Shown in pieces: positions 27,501-35,611 of a stretch of 49,722 nt of DNA; the first letter of the stretch is position 1, and each line of letters opens with the position of its first letter. A program made the translations under genes and the position numbers. The stretch lies in NCBI GenBank assembly GCA_902167985.1, contig CABHNZ010000028.1, positions 1 to 49,722 on the forward strand, in the 5' to 3' direction. The stretch is from Shinella sp. UYSO24. GTDB lineage: Bacteria; Pseudomonadota; Alphaproteobacteria; Rhizobiales; Rhizobiaceae. The notes under the pieces are model-generated. The model worked only from the letters and a program-made list of their open reading frames with translations. It had not been told where the DNA came from and searched no databases.

Positions 27501-28421
27501 TTACTCCTTGGTTCGTTGAGGTTTGGCAAGCGCGCGCAGTCGGGGCTCCCCGATTTCAGACAACATGTCGAGGTGCTGGGGCGACCAGCCGAGCGCCTTG
27601 CGCGTTTGCACATCCCGCACCCGGCTCGATACACTCATGATCAACGCGCCGAATTCGCCCCATATTTCTGTGGCCTCGGACACAGTGACGCTGCGCGTCT
27701 CGCAGCCGAGATCGCGGGCAACGGCCTCGGCGATCCAGCGATTGGGAATTTCCCCTGCGGCGGCGTGATAGAGGGCGCCCCCCTCCCCTTTACGGCCGCG
27801 AGCTCGAACAACCGGCCAATGTCGGCGACATGCACGTTCGAATAGGTGGCAAGCCCATTGCGACGTAGCAGGCAGCACCCACGGCCGAGACCGACCGATA
27901 GACCATCGGGACATGGCCATGATCGTCCGGCCCCCAGATCAGCGGCGGCCGAATGACGATCCCGCGAACGCCTTTCGATGAGGCGCCGCGGACTATTCTC
28001 TCTACTTCGACGCGGGTGATGGCCAGAGGCTCGGGCTCGAACGGATCGTCTTCGGCGAAGCTTTCCGCGCTCCAGGCGCTTCTGTCCGCTGGCAAAGAAC
28101 GCCTGAACCTGAGAGGAACAGCAGCGTCTTGCCACTCCCTTCGAGTGTGGCCAGAAGGGCCTTCATCGCTTCAAGCTCGACCGGCGGAGGAACTTGTGCG
28201 GCGAACACGATGATATTCGCTTGCCGGGCAAACCGTGTCGTCGCCAGGAGCCGCTGATCGAGATCCGCGTGACATGCCGTTATTCCTTGGGTGGTCAGGC
28301 GTTGAGCTGCGTCGGCGCTTCGTGCCAGCCCTGTCACATCATCGCCCTGCGACACGAACTGCCGCGCAATGGCCCCGCCGACAAAGCCCGTTGCACCAAT
28401 CACAAAAACTCTTTGGCTCAT
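27501..28421 (-). pseudogene. NAD-dependent epimerase/dehydratase-like, frameshifted
   Basis: The ATG at 28421 begins SQRVFVIGATGFVGGAIARQ, an extended-SDR cofactor loop (GATGFVG). FLSGSGVL, then VERIVRGASSKGVRGIVIRP with PLIWGPDDHGH, then NVHVADIGRLFELA and GEIPNRWIAEAVARDLGCET follow in other frames. Breaks lie near 28095 and 28080, near 27859 (AMGLPPI should be ANGLATY), and near 27785 in a long G/C run. Repaired, it is about 300 residues, resembling nucleoside-diphosphate-sugar epimerase-like oxidoreductases. It is the first gene of the operon with the SDR at 26755 and is divergent from LysR at 28513. Confidence 0.8.
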
Positions 28422-28512
28422 TCCATGATCTTCTTGTTCAGGGGAGATAATGATTGCTGATCGAACGCTGTAGCTTATATTATTCGATACCAACCATCTG
28501 AAAGACAGATAC

Positions 28513-29397
28513 ATGCTCGACGGAGTGTCACTCGATCACCTGCGCACCTTCGTTGCCGCTGCTGACAGTGGAAGCTTCTCCGCCGCGGGTCGAAGCTTGG
28601 GACGGGCACAGTCCGTCGTCAGCCAGACAATCGCCAATCTCGAGGCACACCTGGGTGTCCGGCTGTTTGAGCGGATCGGCCGCTATCCGGAACTGACCGC
28701 GCATGGGACCAGTCTGCTGGTGGACGCTCGCCGCGTGGTGAGCGACGCAGACAGCCTGAAGGCGAAAGCGAAGAGCTTTTCGGCCGGCCTCGAGCCTGAG
28801 CTATCGATCGTCGTCGATGTCATGTTTCCGCAAAGGTGCCTGTCGGACGCACTCTCAGCATTCAAGTTCGAGTTTCCGCAAACGCCTCTGAGGCTGCATG
28901 TCGAAGCCCTTGGTGCCGTTGCACAGATGGTGCTCGATGGCGGCTGTAGCGTTGGGATCACCGGCACGCTTCCGTTCAATCCACCGGGCATCACGGCCGA
29001 GAGCCTCTTCAGCGAAAAGATTGTCACGGTCGTCGCTCCTTCTTCTCCCCTTGCAGCGGAAAAGGGCCCGGTGAAACTCCACGACGTGCAGGAGGAGACC
29101 CAACTGGTGCTCAGCGACCGTTCGTCTCTCACGAAGGGTGTCGATTATGGCGTCCAGGGTAAGAACATATGGCGGCTTGCCGACCTCGGCGCAAAGCATG
29201 CTTTTCTTCGGGCAGGATTGGGTTGGGGCCATATGCCGATGTGGCTCGTTGCGGAAGACATCGCCTCCGGTCGCCTGGTTCAGATCGAACTTGAAGGTCC
29301 CGCCGCTGGCATCATGCCCTTCCAGGCGGTTTACCCGACCGGATCGCTGCCAGGCCCAGCCAGTCGATGGCTGATTGGCCGTTTCGCGCAAGCCTAA
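28513..29397 (+). CDS. LysR-family regulator
   Basis: This 294-residue protein has the LysR helix-turn-helix (LDHLRTFVAAADSGSFSAAG, LGRAQSVVSQTIANLEAHLG) and an effector-binding domain with the VAPSSPLA and GLGWGHMPMWLV stretches common to YafC/AaeR-like members. The ATG at 28513 lies 91 bp from the start of the divergent epimerase gene, so it probably controls that epimerase-SDR operon. The intergenic sequence is AT-rich. Intact. Confidence 0.9.
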   Translation: MLDGVSLDHLRTFVAAADSGSFSAAGRSLGRAQSVVSQTIANLEAHLGVRLFERIGRYPELTAHGTSLLVDARRVVSDADSLKAKAKSFSAGLEPELSIVVDVMFPQRCLSDALSAFKFEFPQTPLRLHVEALGAVAQMVLDGGCSVGITGTLPFNPPGITAESLFSEKIVTVVAPSSPLAAEKGPVKLHDVQEETQLVLSDRSSLTKGVDYGVQGKNIWRLADLGAKHAFLRAGLGWGHMPMWLVAEDIASGRLVQIELEGPAAGIMPFQAVYPTGSLPGPASRWLIGRFAQA

Positions 29398-29624
29398 ATC
29401 TCGCGGCGCGCTGTGGTGCGGAGACTGCTATGCTTTGATCCATCCTCGTTGGGCAAACTGTGCTCGCCCCAAGGGAGGTTCAAAATCGCCACCTGAACGC
29501 TTTTCTCTTCCGGAGAGGGTACTCGCATGGGAGCCAGCAAGAGCCATTCAAAGGCACAAATGCCGACGTAGCGAGGCTCATCTCCAAACAGATCCTTTGC
29601 CTTGGCCCCTTGCATCAAAGTTCG

Positions 29625-30632
29625 TTACGGCGCGGCTCTAGCGAGCCGCTGCAACAGCTTGACGAAATGGCTCGTCCTGACGCCCTTAGCGTTGCCAGCC
29701 AGGTCCACTGTTTGCACTACAACCAGATGCTTTGACGGCACGATGGCAATCGCCTGGCCGCCATAACCGGAGGCGAGCGCCGCACCGGGACCGAATACAT
29801 CGGGGTTCAACGTCCACCAGAGATACCCGTATCCCATGCTGCCGCGATCGGTCACGGAATATGCTGTGGTGGATGCTCTCACCCATACTTCTGGAATGAC
29901 TTGCCGGCCGCTCCAGCGCCCCCCATCGAGATAGAGCTGACCAAAGCGCGCTGCGTCCCTGGCACTGAGGCGAAACGGATAGGCGGGATGCTCCGACTGG
30001 CGTTCGGTCATATATCGACCGTCCCGAACTGAGAAGTCCTGCATGCCGATTGGCTCCGCGATGCGTTGCGCAAAGCTCCGGAAAATGTCTTCGCCCGTCT
30101 GCTGCCGATAAATCGTGCCCAGCGTGTTGAAATCCCAATTGTTGTAGAACCAGAACGCGCCAGGCGAATGACTCCCGCGCTCCGGTCGCTTCTCACGGAT
30201 ATCGGCAGTTTCGTAAGCTGCGGCATGATAAATGCCCGATCGCGCCATGAGCAGATCGCGCACCGTGGCCTGCTTTTCCGCTGCGGTCAGCACCGGAGGT
30301 TCGTCGTCAATGCCGAGGTCGGCAAGAGTGCTGCCGAGATCGATGCGACCTTTTGAAACCGCAATGCCGTAAAGTGCGCTGAGCAGGCTTTTGCGCACGG
30401 AGGCGACATTCACTTTGCGTGACACGTCACCCCAACTGGCGATCACCTCGCCGTTCTGCACGACCATAATCGCTGTCGGCTTCAAGCTCGCGGCATAGCC
30501 CTGCGCCGCCTTCAGCTGTTCGACGGACCAGCCTACAGACGAAGGGTCAACGCTTTTCCAAGGCTGTGCGATCGCGACACGCCCGAAGGTGATCATAACA
30601 ACGGAAATGAATGCAAAAACAATCGGACGCAC
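29625..30632 (-). CDS. Serine hydrolase, class C beta-lactamase-like
   Basis: The GTG at 30632 gives a signal peptide (IVFAFISVVMITFGRVAIAQ) and is preferred to an ATG 38 codons upstream that lacks one; AAGG precedes it. The mature protein has the serine-lysine pair S78-V-R-K81, the tyrosine motif in WFYNNWDF and a C-terminal GYGGQAIAIVPS, i.e. the SxxK, YxN and HxG-like motifs of the beta-lactamase/penicillin-binding-protein-like superfamily. It is likely an exported esterase, peptidase or similar hydrolase, not necessarily a beta-lactamase. It lies 69 bp downstream of the M20 gene on the same strand. About 335 residues, intact. Confidence 0.85.
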   Translation of the reverse strand: MRPIVFAFISVVMITFGRVAIAQPWKSVDPSSVGWSVEQLKAAQGYAASLKPTAIMVVQNGEVIASWGDVSRKVNVASVRKSLLSALYGIAVSKGRIDLGSTLADLGIDDEPPVLTAAEKQATVRDLLMARSGIYHAAAYETADIREKRPERGSHSPGAFWFYNNWDFNTLGTIYRQQTGEDIFRSFAQRIAEPIGMQDFSVRDGRYMTERQSEHPAYPFRLSARDAARFGQLYLDGGRWSGRQVIPEVWVRASTTAYSVTDRGSMGYGYLWWTLNPDVFGPGAALASGYGGQAIAIVPSKHLVVVQTVDLAGNAKGVRTSHFVKLLQRLARAAP

Positions 30633-30700
30633 GAAATGACCTTGAGACTGTGAATTGATCTGTCGGCATGACAGCCTTGGCTCTCGCACCGCCTCGAATG

Positions 30701-31848
30701 TCAGGAGCTCTCCAACGGCAATGCCGTTTCGACCAAACGCGCCCAATAGTTAATGCCATAGTGAATCGCTGCGTCGTTGAAATCGTAGTTTGGGTCATGC
30801 AGCCCGGCTGTGCTTCCGTTGCCAAGAAGCGCGATGTTGCCGGGGCGTTGATCAAGCATGAACGCGAAGTCTTCCGAACCCATAAGCTGCGAGTGGTCGG
30901 GATCGACAGCATCCTCTCCCATTACCGAACGCGCAACCTCGACAGCCAGCGCCGTTTCCGCTGGAGAATTGACAACCACAGGGTAAAGGTTCCTGAAGGT
31001 GACAGTTGCTGTTGCTCCATAAGACGACGCGATCCCCTCCGAGATATCGACAATCCGGCGAGCCATGGTGTCTCGCACCTCCGGCTCAAACCAGCGTGCC
31101 AAGCCGCGCAGCTCACTCGATCCAACGAAGGCACCACCCGGTTTTCCGCCTTGAAACGATCCGAAGGAGATCACTCCGCTCTTAAGCGGATGAACGTTCC
31201 GCGCGATGATGGTCTGCAGGGCGATAAGGATGTTAGCGGCAGGAAGGAGGGCATCAACGCCGGCTTGAGGGCTGGCAGCATGAGCGCTCTTCCCATCGAC
31301 GATTATCTTGAAGCTTGCCACGGCAGCCCCGAACGGGCCAGTGCGGGTGGCGAACGCCCGACGTCCAAGCCCGGTTCATTATGAAGGGCAAACACTCGCT
31401 CGATACCCCAGCGCGTCATCAGGCCGTCGTCGCACATTGCTTTAGCACCGCCCTGCCCCTCCTCCGCCGGCTGGAAAATTACAACGGCGGTGCCATCGAA
31501 GTTGCGTGTTTCCGACAAGACCTTTGCAGCACCCAGCAGCATTGCCGTGTGCCCGTCGTGTCCGCATGCATGCATCCGGCCCTCGGTGGCGGAGGCATAA
31601 GGCAATCCGGTCGTTTCCTGAATGGGCAGTGCATCCATATCGGCACGCAGCCCGATCACCTTACCGGAAACGTCATTCCGACCCCGGATAACGCCAACAA
31701 CGCCGCTCCGGCCGATCCCTTCGGCAACCTCATCGCAGCCAAAAACCCGCAGCTTGTCGGCTACGAAGGAGGCGGTACGAGGAAGCTCGTAGCCCAGCTC
31801 CGGGTTGGCGTGCAGATCACGACGCCAGGCGATGATTTCATCGTGCAT
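30701..31848 (-). pseudogene. M20-family amidohydrolase (hippurate hydrolase-like), frameshifted
   Basis: The N-terminal part has WRRDLHANPELGYELPRTAS, GLRADMDALPI, HACGHDGHTAMLLGAA and FQPAEEGQGGAKAM, which supply the metal-binding histidines, aspartate and glutamates of M20D amidohydrolases. At about 31358 one G is missing (DVGRSPPAL should read DVGAFATRTG), and the protein continues with ASFKIIVDGKSAHAASPQAG and GSEDFAFMLDQRPGNIALLG. Repaired, it is about 382 residues. Such enzymes hydrolyse N-acyl amino acids, including hippurate. The N-terminus may lack about ten residues because an in-frame TGA lies upstream of the ATG at 31848. Operon with the serine hydrolase. Confidence 0.85.
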
Positions 31849-31925
31849 GAATGCGGCCCAATGTATTTGTCACTGGACCGCATGCTACTGAAGCTGCGCG
31901 CAAAAATCTCCCGCTTTGGAAAGAT

Positions 31926-32743
31926 TTATGCGACGGCTTTGGGACGGCCAGCGCTCATGATTTCGATCAGGCTCTTGAGTCGAGCCACCACGTCACTGGT
32001 CTCCAAGAGTCGCTGCTTCTGCTCGATACCGGCCGATAGTAACGCGGCAACTGTATCGGCCAACTGGCTCGGATCGCCGACCGAAGGCATGCTGAAACGC
32101 GCTTTGGATCCTGGTGCAAGCGCCGAAAAATCGACGTCGGCGTAGGTTTCGTACGCATTGAGGACGGCACTCGACAGAGCGCCTGCCTCCTTCGATTGTC
32201 TGCCCTGCTCTTCAATGACCTTGACTTCCGTCGCCAGGAACTCGCCGTCGGTGACGCGGACGATGCCTGCTCGCTGAAGCCCACAGACGGTAACCTTGAG
32301 GGCTCCGTCCACCTGTGTTTGGCGATCGACCACGTTTGCGATGACGCCAACCGAATGAAGGACATCAGCGGTGCCGGGACGATCGTCTGTGCCACTCTTC
32401 TGGGCGACCACGACAACGCGCCTGTCGCCGGCGAGAGCATGTTCCACGGCCCTTCTGGTTTTTTCGCGCGCCACGAAAATCCGGACACCATATGCGGGAA
32501 CAGGACCATGTCCCGCATGGGAACGAGGGGAATTTTCGCCTCGGCTGAGACAGGCGTGTCAGCCTGCACCGAGCTTGCAGGTATTTCAGTTGATTGGATC
32601 CTCGCGGCCAACACGTTCCAGTCTCGAAAGCCAAGAATTCGAGCAACAAGCTCCTGGCTTTCGCTGGTGGGGGCGAGGGATTTGGCGGTGAGCGCTTCAC
32701 GGAGCGTTTTCGCCATAGCTTTGGCAACGCGGAAATCACGCAT
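31926..32743 (-). pseudogene. LON substrate-binding domain protein, frameshifted
   Basis: From the ATG at 32743 the first 55 residues (RDFRVAKAMAKTLREALTAK, ELVARILGFRDWNVLAARI) resemble the glyoxalase-related domain found in front of stress proteins. Then IPLVPMRDMVLFPHMVSG begins a LON N-terminal (PUA-like) substrate-binding domain, which continues after a frame break near 32480 (SGFSWRAKK should be SGIFVAREK) with HSVGVIANVVDRQTQVDGAL and the helical end LLETSDVVARLKSLIEIMS. The ATPase and protease domains of Lon are absent, so it cannot be a protease; it may bind substrates or act as an adaptor. Repaired length is about 273 residues. Confidence 0.78.
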
Positions 32744-32987
32744 GAGATGATCCTTCGCAAAACGAACGGCAAGCGTCAGGGGCTTGCGTTGCTGACCCGT
32801 TCGTCCGGGCAAAGGGAGCCATAAGTGGCTCGATACATTCACCATACCCCAAAGGGCGCAAGCAGCAGGTTGTATCTACCGATCACTAATCTTGCGCAGA
32901 CGGTTTACTCTGTCAATCCAAGCTTCGGCGAAACCGCTGGTGTTCTGTCGCAAGAATTTTATGCAGACGTGGATTTCCATCATGGTG

Positions 32988-33004
32988 TTTGACAGCCGTG
33001 CAGA
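32988..33004. repeat. 17-bp repeat upstream of repA, candidate parS
   Basis: TTTGACAGCCGTGCAGA occurs here and, identical, at 34393-34409 directly after repA. The core TTnnCnGCnGnn agrees with the left half and centre of the repABC parS consensus GTTNNCNGCNGNNAAC; the right arm is degenerate. RepB of related plasmids binds sites in both positions, for partition and for autorepression. Confidence 0.5.
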
Positions 33005-33129
33005 ACGCCCATTTCTTCAAATAAATCAAATGGTTATGGCGCAAGAGATCGGAGCTCCTGACCCGCGTCTCGTTGTTAATATCTTGTTAACTAAAAAGAG
33101 TTTGCCGAACAGGTAGAATCGCAGGTATT

Positions 33130-33170
33130 AATAACGCTTATTGGACCACGTTTTGGCTAAAAGCGTTATT
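33130..33170. promoter_or_regulatory. Inverted repeat before repA, candidate RepA operator
   Basis: AATAACGCTT at 33130-33139 is perfectly mirrored by AAGCGTTATT at 33161-33170, 21 bp apart and ending 14 bp before the repA start. repABC operons are repressed by RepA with RepB through an operator in this place, so it is the best candidate; a leader hairpin is the alternative. Confidence 0.6.
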
Positions 33171-33184
33171 CTGGATTCGGCTGG

Positions 33185-34384
33185 ATGAACATGACAATCA
33201 ACATCGAGGCGTCTGATTTTGATCAGGAGATTCTCCAGCAGGGAGAATTGATCTCTGACAATCTGAACATGCTTCGGTTGGAGCAATATCCACCCGATGC
33301 GGAAAAAGGTCTACGCTCCTTTTCGCTTGCCGAAGTTGCGGACTATCTGGGCGTCACGCAAAATCACATCAAGAAGCTTCACCTCGAAGGAAAAGGTCCG
33401 GTTCCAGCGACGACCTCGTCGGGACGCAGGACTTACACCGCAGAACAAATGCTCGAACTTCGCCATTTCCTTGACAAGAACGGCCGTAGCGACTTCAAGC
33501 GCTACGTTCCTCATAGAAGAGCAGGGGAGCCGCTGCAAATCGTTTCGGTCGTCAATTTCAAAGGCGGCTCCGGCAAGACGACAACTACCGCCCATCTGGC
33601 TCAGTATCTGGCACTCACGGGCCATCGTGTCCTCGCTATCGACCTGGACCCCCAGGCGTCGCTTACAGCGCTTCACGGTATCCAGCCCGAGCTCGATAAG
33701 AATCCATCCCTGTTTGAGACGCTGCGCTATGACGATCAGCGCAAGTCGATCACCGAGATTATCCAGCCAACGAATTTCCCCGGACTGGATATCGTCCCGG
33801 CCAATCTCGAATTGCAGGAATACGAGTACCAGACACCGCTTGCGGCTTCGAACAAGTCCTCTCCGGAGGGACGACTTTTCTTCACACGAATCTCCAACGC
33901 CCTTAAGGAAGTCGAAGATCGCTATGATGTGGTTGTCATCGATTGCCCGCCGCAGCTCGGTTACCTCACGCTGACTGCCCTGACCGCGTCGACATCAGTT
34001 CTGATCACTGTCCACCCGCAGATGCTTGACATCATGTCGATGAGCCAGTTTCTACTTATGCTCGGCGGCATTCTCGAATCCATCAAGTGCCGCGCCCGCG
34101 TCAAATTGAACTGGTTCCGCTACCTCGTGACGCGCTATGAACCGACTGACGGCCCCCAGGCGCAAATGGTTGGGTTCATGCAAGCGATGTTCTCGAAGCG
34201 CATGCTGCAGAACCACATGCTGAAATCCACCGCAATCAGCGATGCCGGGATCACGAAGCAGACCCTTTATGAAGTGGAGAAGAATCAATTCACCCGGACG
34301 ACATACGATCGGGCGCTTGACTGCCTGAACGCCGTCAACGGTGAAATCACCGGCCTCATCCATAAAGCTTGGGGTCGCAAATGA
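33185..34384 (+). CDS. repA: Plasmid partition ATPase RepA
   Basis: This 399-residue ParA-type ATPase drives segregation of the plasmid. The N-terminal 110 residues carry a helix-turn-helix (SLAEVADYLGVTQNHIKKLH) used to autoregulate the operon. The ATPase begins at residue 118 with IVSVVNFKGGSGKTTTTAHL (deviant Walker A), followed by LAIDLDPQASLT and YDVVVIDCPPQLGYL (Walker A' and B). It is the first gene of repABC, with an inverted repeat 14 bp upstream and a 77-bp gap to repB that carries a candidate parS. Intact and of normal length. Confidence 0.95.
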   Translation: MNMTINIEASDFDQEILQQGELISDNLNMLRLEQYPPDAEKGLRSFSLAEVADYLGVTQNHIKKLHLEGKGPVPATTSSGRRTYTAEQMLELRHFLDKNGRSDFKRYVPHRRAGEPLQIVSVVNFKGGSGKTTTTAHLAQYLALTGHRVLAIDLDPQASLTALHGIQPELDKNPSLFETLRYDDQRKSITEIIQPTNFPGLDIVPANLELQEYEYQTPLAASNKSSPEGRLFFTRISNALKEVEDRYDVVVIDCPPQLGYLTLTALTASTSVLITVHPQMLDIMSMSQFLLMLGGILESIKCRARVKLNWFRYLVTRYEPTDGPQAQMVGFMQAMFSKRMLQNHMLKSTAISDAGITKQTLYEVEKNQFTRTTYDRALDCLNAVNGEITGLIHKAWGRK

Positions 34385-34392
34385 CTGCAGTT

Positions 34393-34409
34393 TTTGACAG
34401 CCGTGCAGA
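34393..34409. repeat. 17-bp repeat between repA and repB, candidate parS
   Basis: Second identical copy of TTTGACAGCCGTGCAGA, 9 bp after the repA stop. In pTi-type repABC operons RepB-binding partition sites lie exactly between repA and repB. The match of the right arm to the known consensus is imperfect, so this is a candidate. Confidence 0.55.
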
Positions 34410-34460
34410 TTCACGAAAACTTGCGGTAAATCACGGACTTGAAACAGCCCGGGGAGGGAA

Positions 34461-35459
34461 ATGATGGCCAGAAACCATTCTTTGGCAAAATTCGTACAGC
34501 CGTCCGCGGAAGAACATCAAAAAACTGCGGACTCTCGCGCAGAGTATACCCGCCGGGGTGCTTCGCGTTCGATGATGCAGTCCCTCGACGAACTGGCTGA
34601 GACGTCAATCCGAATGCTCGAAGGTGAGACGGTGGTCTCACTCGATCCTGAGCTGCTCGAAGGCTCATTTGTTGCCGACCGCATCGGCGACGACCAAGAA
34701 GACTATGTTCAGCTTCGCGAAGCAATCCGACAGTCGGGTCAGTCGACACCGATCCTCGTTCGCCCCCACCCCGATGCAGAAGGACGGTACATGATCGTCT
34801 TCGGGCATCGCCGTGCACGAGCCGCGCGAGACCTTCAGATTCAAGTGCGGGCAGTAATCAAGCCTCTCGAAGACCTCGCCCACGTAATCGCTCAGGGTCA
34901 AGAAAACACCGCGCGATCCGACCTGACCTTCATAGAGAAAGCGCTCTTTGCCAAGAAGCTTCTTGCTAACGGCATGAGCAAGGATGTCGTGAAGATCGCC
35001 CTGACAATCGACGACACGCTTCTTTCGAGAATGCTCGCGGTTGCCGACGCCGTTCCAGAGGCTGTCCTTGACGCTGTCGGCGCCGCAAAAGGCGTCGGAC
35101 GCGATCGCTGGGAGGAATTGAAAAAGCTCGTTCTGATACCAGCCAATGCTCAGAAAGCGTGCGAATTCGTGGGTGCGAGTGATTTTCGGCAAACGGCAGA
35201 AGGGGAGCGTTTCAATGTTCTTTTGGCCGAACTAAAAGCCGCAAAGACGCTGAAGAAAAAACAGACCGCATCTCCGTCAGTTCGACAGTTTGACGTCGCG
35301 GCCAAATCCGTTGCTGTGACAACCAAATCGTCCGGAAAAACATTTACGCTCGCGCTGACATCGAAAGATGCGTCCAAATTCGGAGCATTTCTGTCCGAAC
35401 AGTTGGAGTCGCTTTATCAGGCATTCCAGCGAGAAACACAGACTAAACCAGGAGATTAA
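34461..35459 (+). CDS. repB: Plasmid partition protein RepB (ParB-like)
   Basis: This 332-residue ParB-family protein binds parS sites and stimulates RepA. The ParB N-terminal domain is seen in LREAIRQSGQSTPILVRPHP and RYMIVFGHRRARAARDLQIQ, with the arginine-rich box GHRRARAARD. The DNA-binding helix-turn-helix follows (LTFIEKALFAKKLLANGMSK), and the C-terminal part has the RepB-type dimerisation region. The start ATG at 34461 is followed by a second at 34464; either is possible. Intact and normal in length. It is followed by the ctRNA locus. Confidence 0.94.
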   Translation: MMARNHSLAKFVQPSAEEHQKTADSRAEYTRRGASRSMMQSLDELAETSIRMLEGETVVSLDPELLEGSFVADRIGDDQEDYVQLREAIRQSGQSTPILVRPHPDAEGRYMIVFGHRRARAARDLQIQVRAVIKPLEDLAHVIAQGQENTARSDLTFIEKALFAKKLLANGMSKDVVKIALTIDDTLLSRMLAVADAVPEAVLDAVGAAKGVGRDRWEELKKLVLIPANAQKACEFVGASDFRQTAEGERFNVLLAELKAAKTLKKKQTASPSVRQFDVAAKSVAVTTKSSGKTFTLALTSKDASKFGAFLSEQLESLYQAFQRETQTKPGD

Positions 35460-35463
35460 CCGC

Positions 35464-35519
35464 AAAAGAAAAAGGCCCCCGTAACGTTGCCGTCGTGGAA
35501 GCCTTCCTCTGTATGTCGC
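35464..35519 (-). ncRNA. repABC antisense ctRNA (incA-type)
   Basis: On the minus strand, TTGACG (complement of 35549-35554) and GATTCT (complement of 35526-35531) form a sigma-70 promoter with a 17-bp spacer. A transcript from about 35519 would end at a 9-bp hairpin (35472-35480 paired with 35498-35506, two G-U pairs) followed by a U-rich tract (complement of 35464-35471). The resulting RNA of about 55 nt lies antisense in the repB-repC gap, exactly where the countertranscribed RNA of repABC plasmids represses repC translation and sets incompatibility. Confidence 0.8.
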
Positions 35520-35611
35520 AATCAGAGAATCGCATTTTCACGAATCCTCGTCAAGAGTCTTGGCACCGAATTTGGTGAGCGGATTTCTTTTGCCTTTTGA
35601 AAGGTGAAGAA

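Larger units (their letters stand above)
32744..33184. other. repABC upstream region
   Basis: No gene is seen in this gap. It contains the first copy of the 17-bp repeat (32988-33004), AT-rich sequence around 33070-33100 where the repABC promoter probably lies, and the inverted repeat just before repA (33130-33170). Both signals are listed separately. Confidence 0.5.

Noticed and set aside
29398..29624. Possible small gene between LysR and the serine hydrolase
   Set aside because: Frames on both strands are short, lack a ribosome-binding site and resemble nothing; the gap is probably just the convergent 3' region.
29625..30632. True antibiotic beta-lactamase
   Set aside because: SxxK and YxN motifs are shared by many esterases and peptidases of the same fold, and neighbourhood (M20 hydrolase) does not suggest antibiotic resistance.
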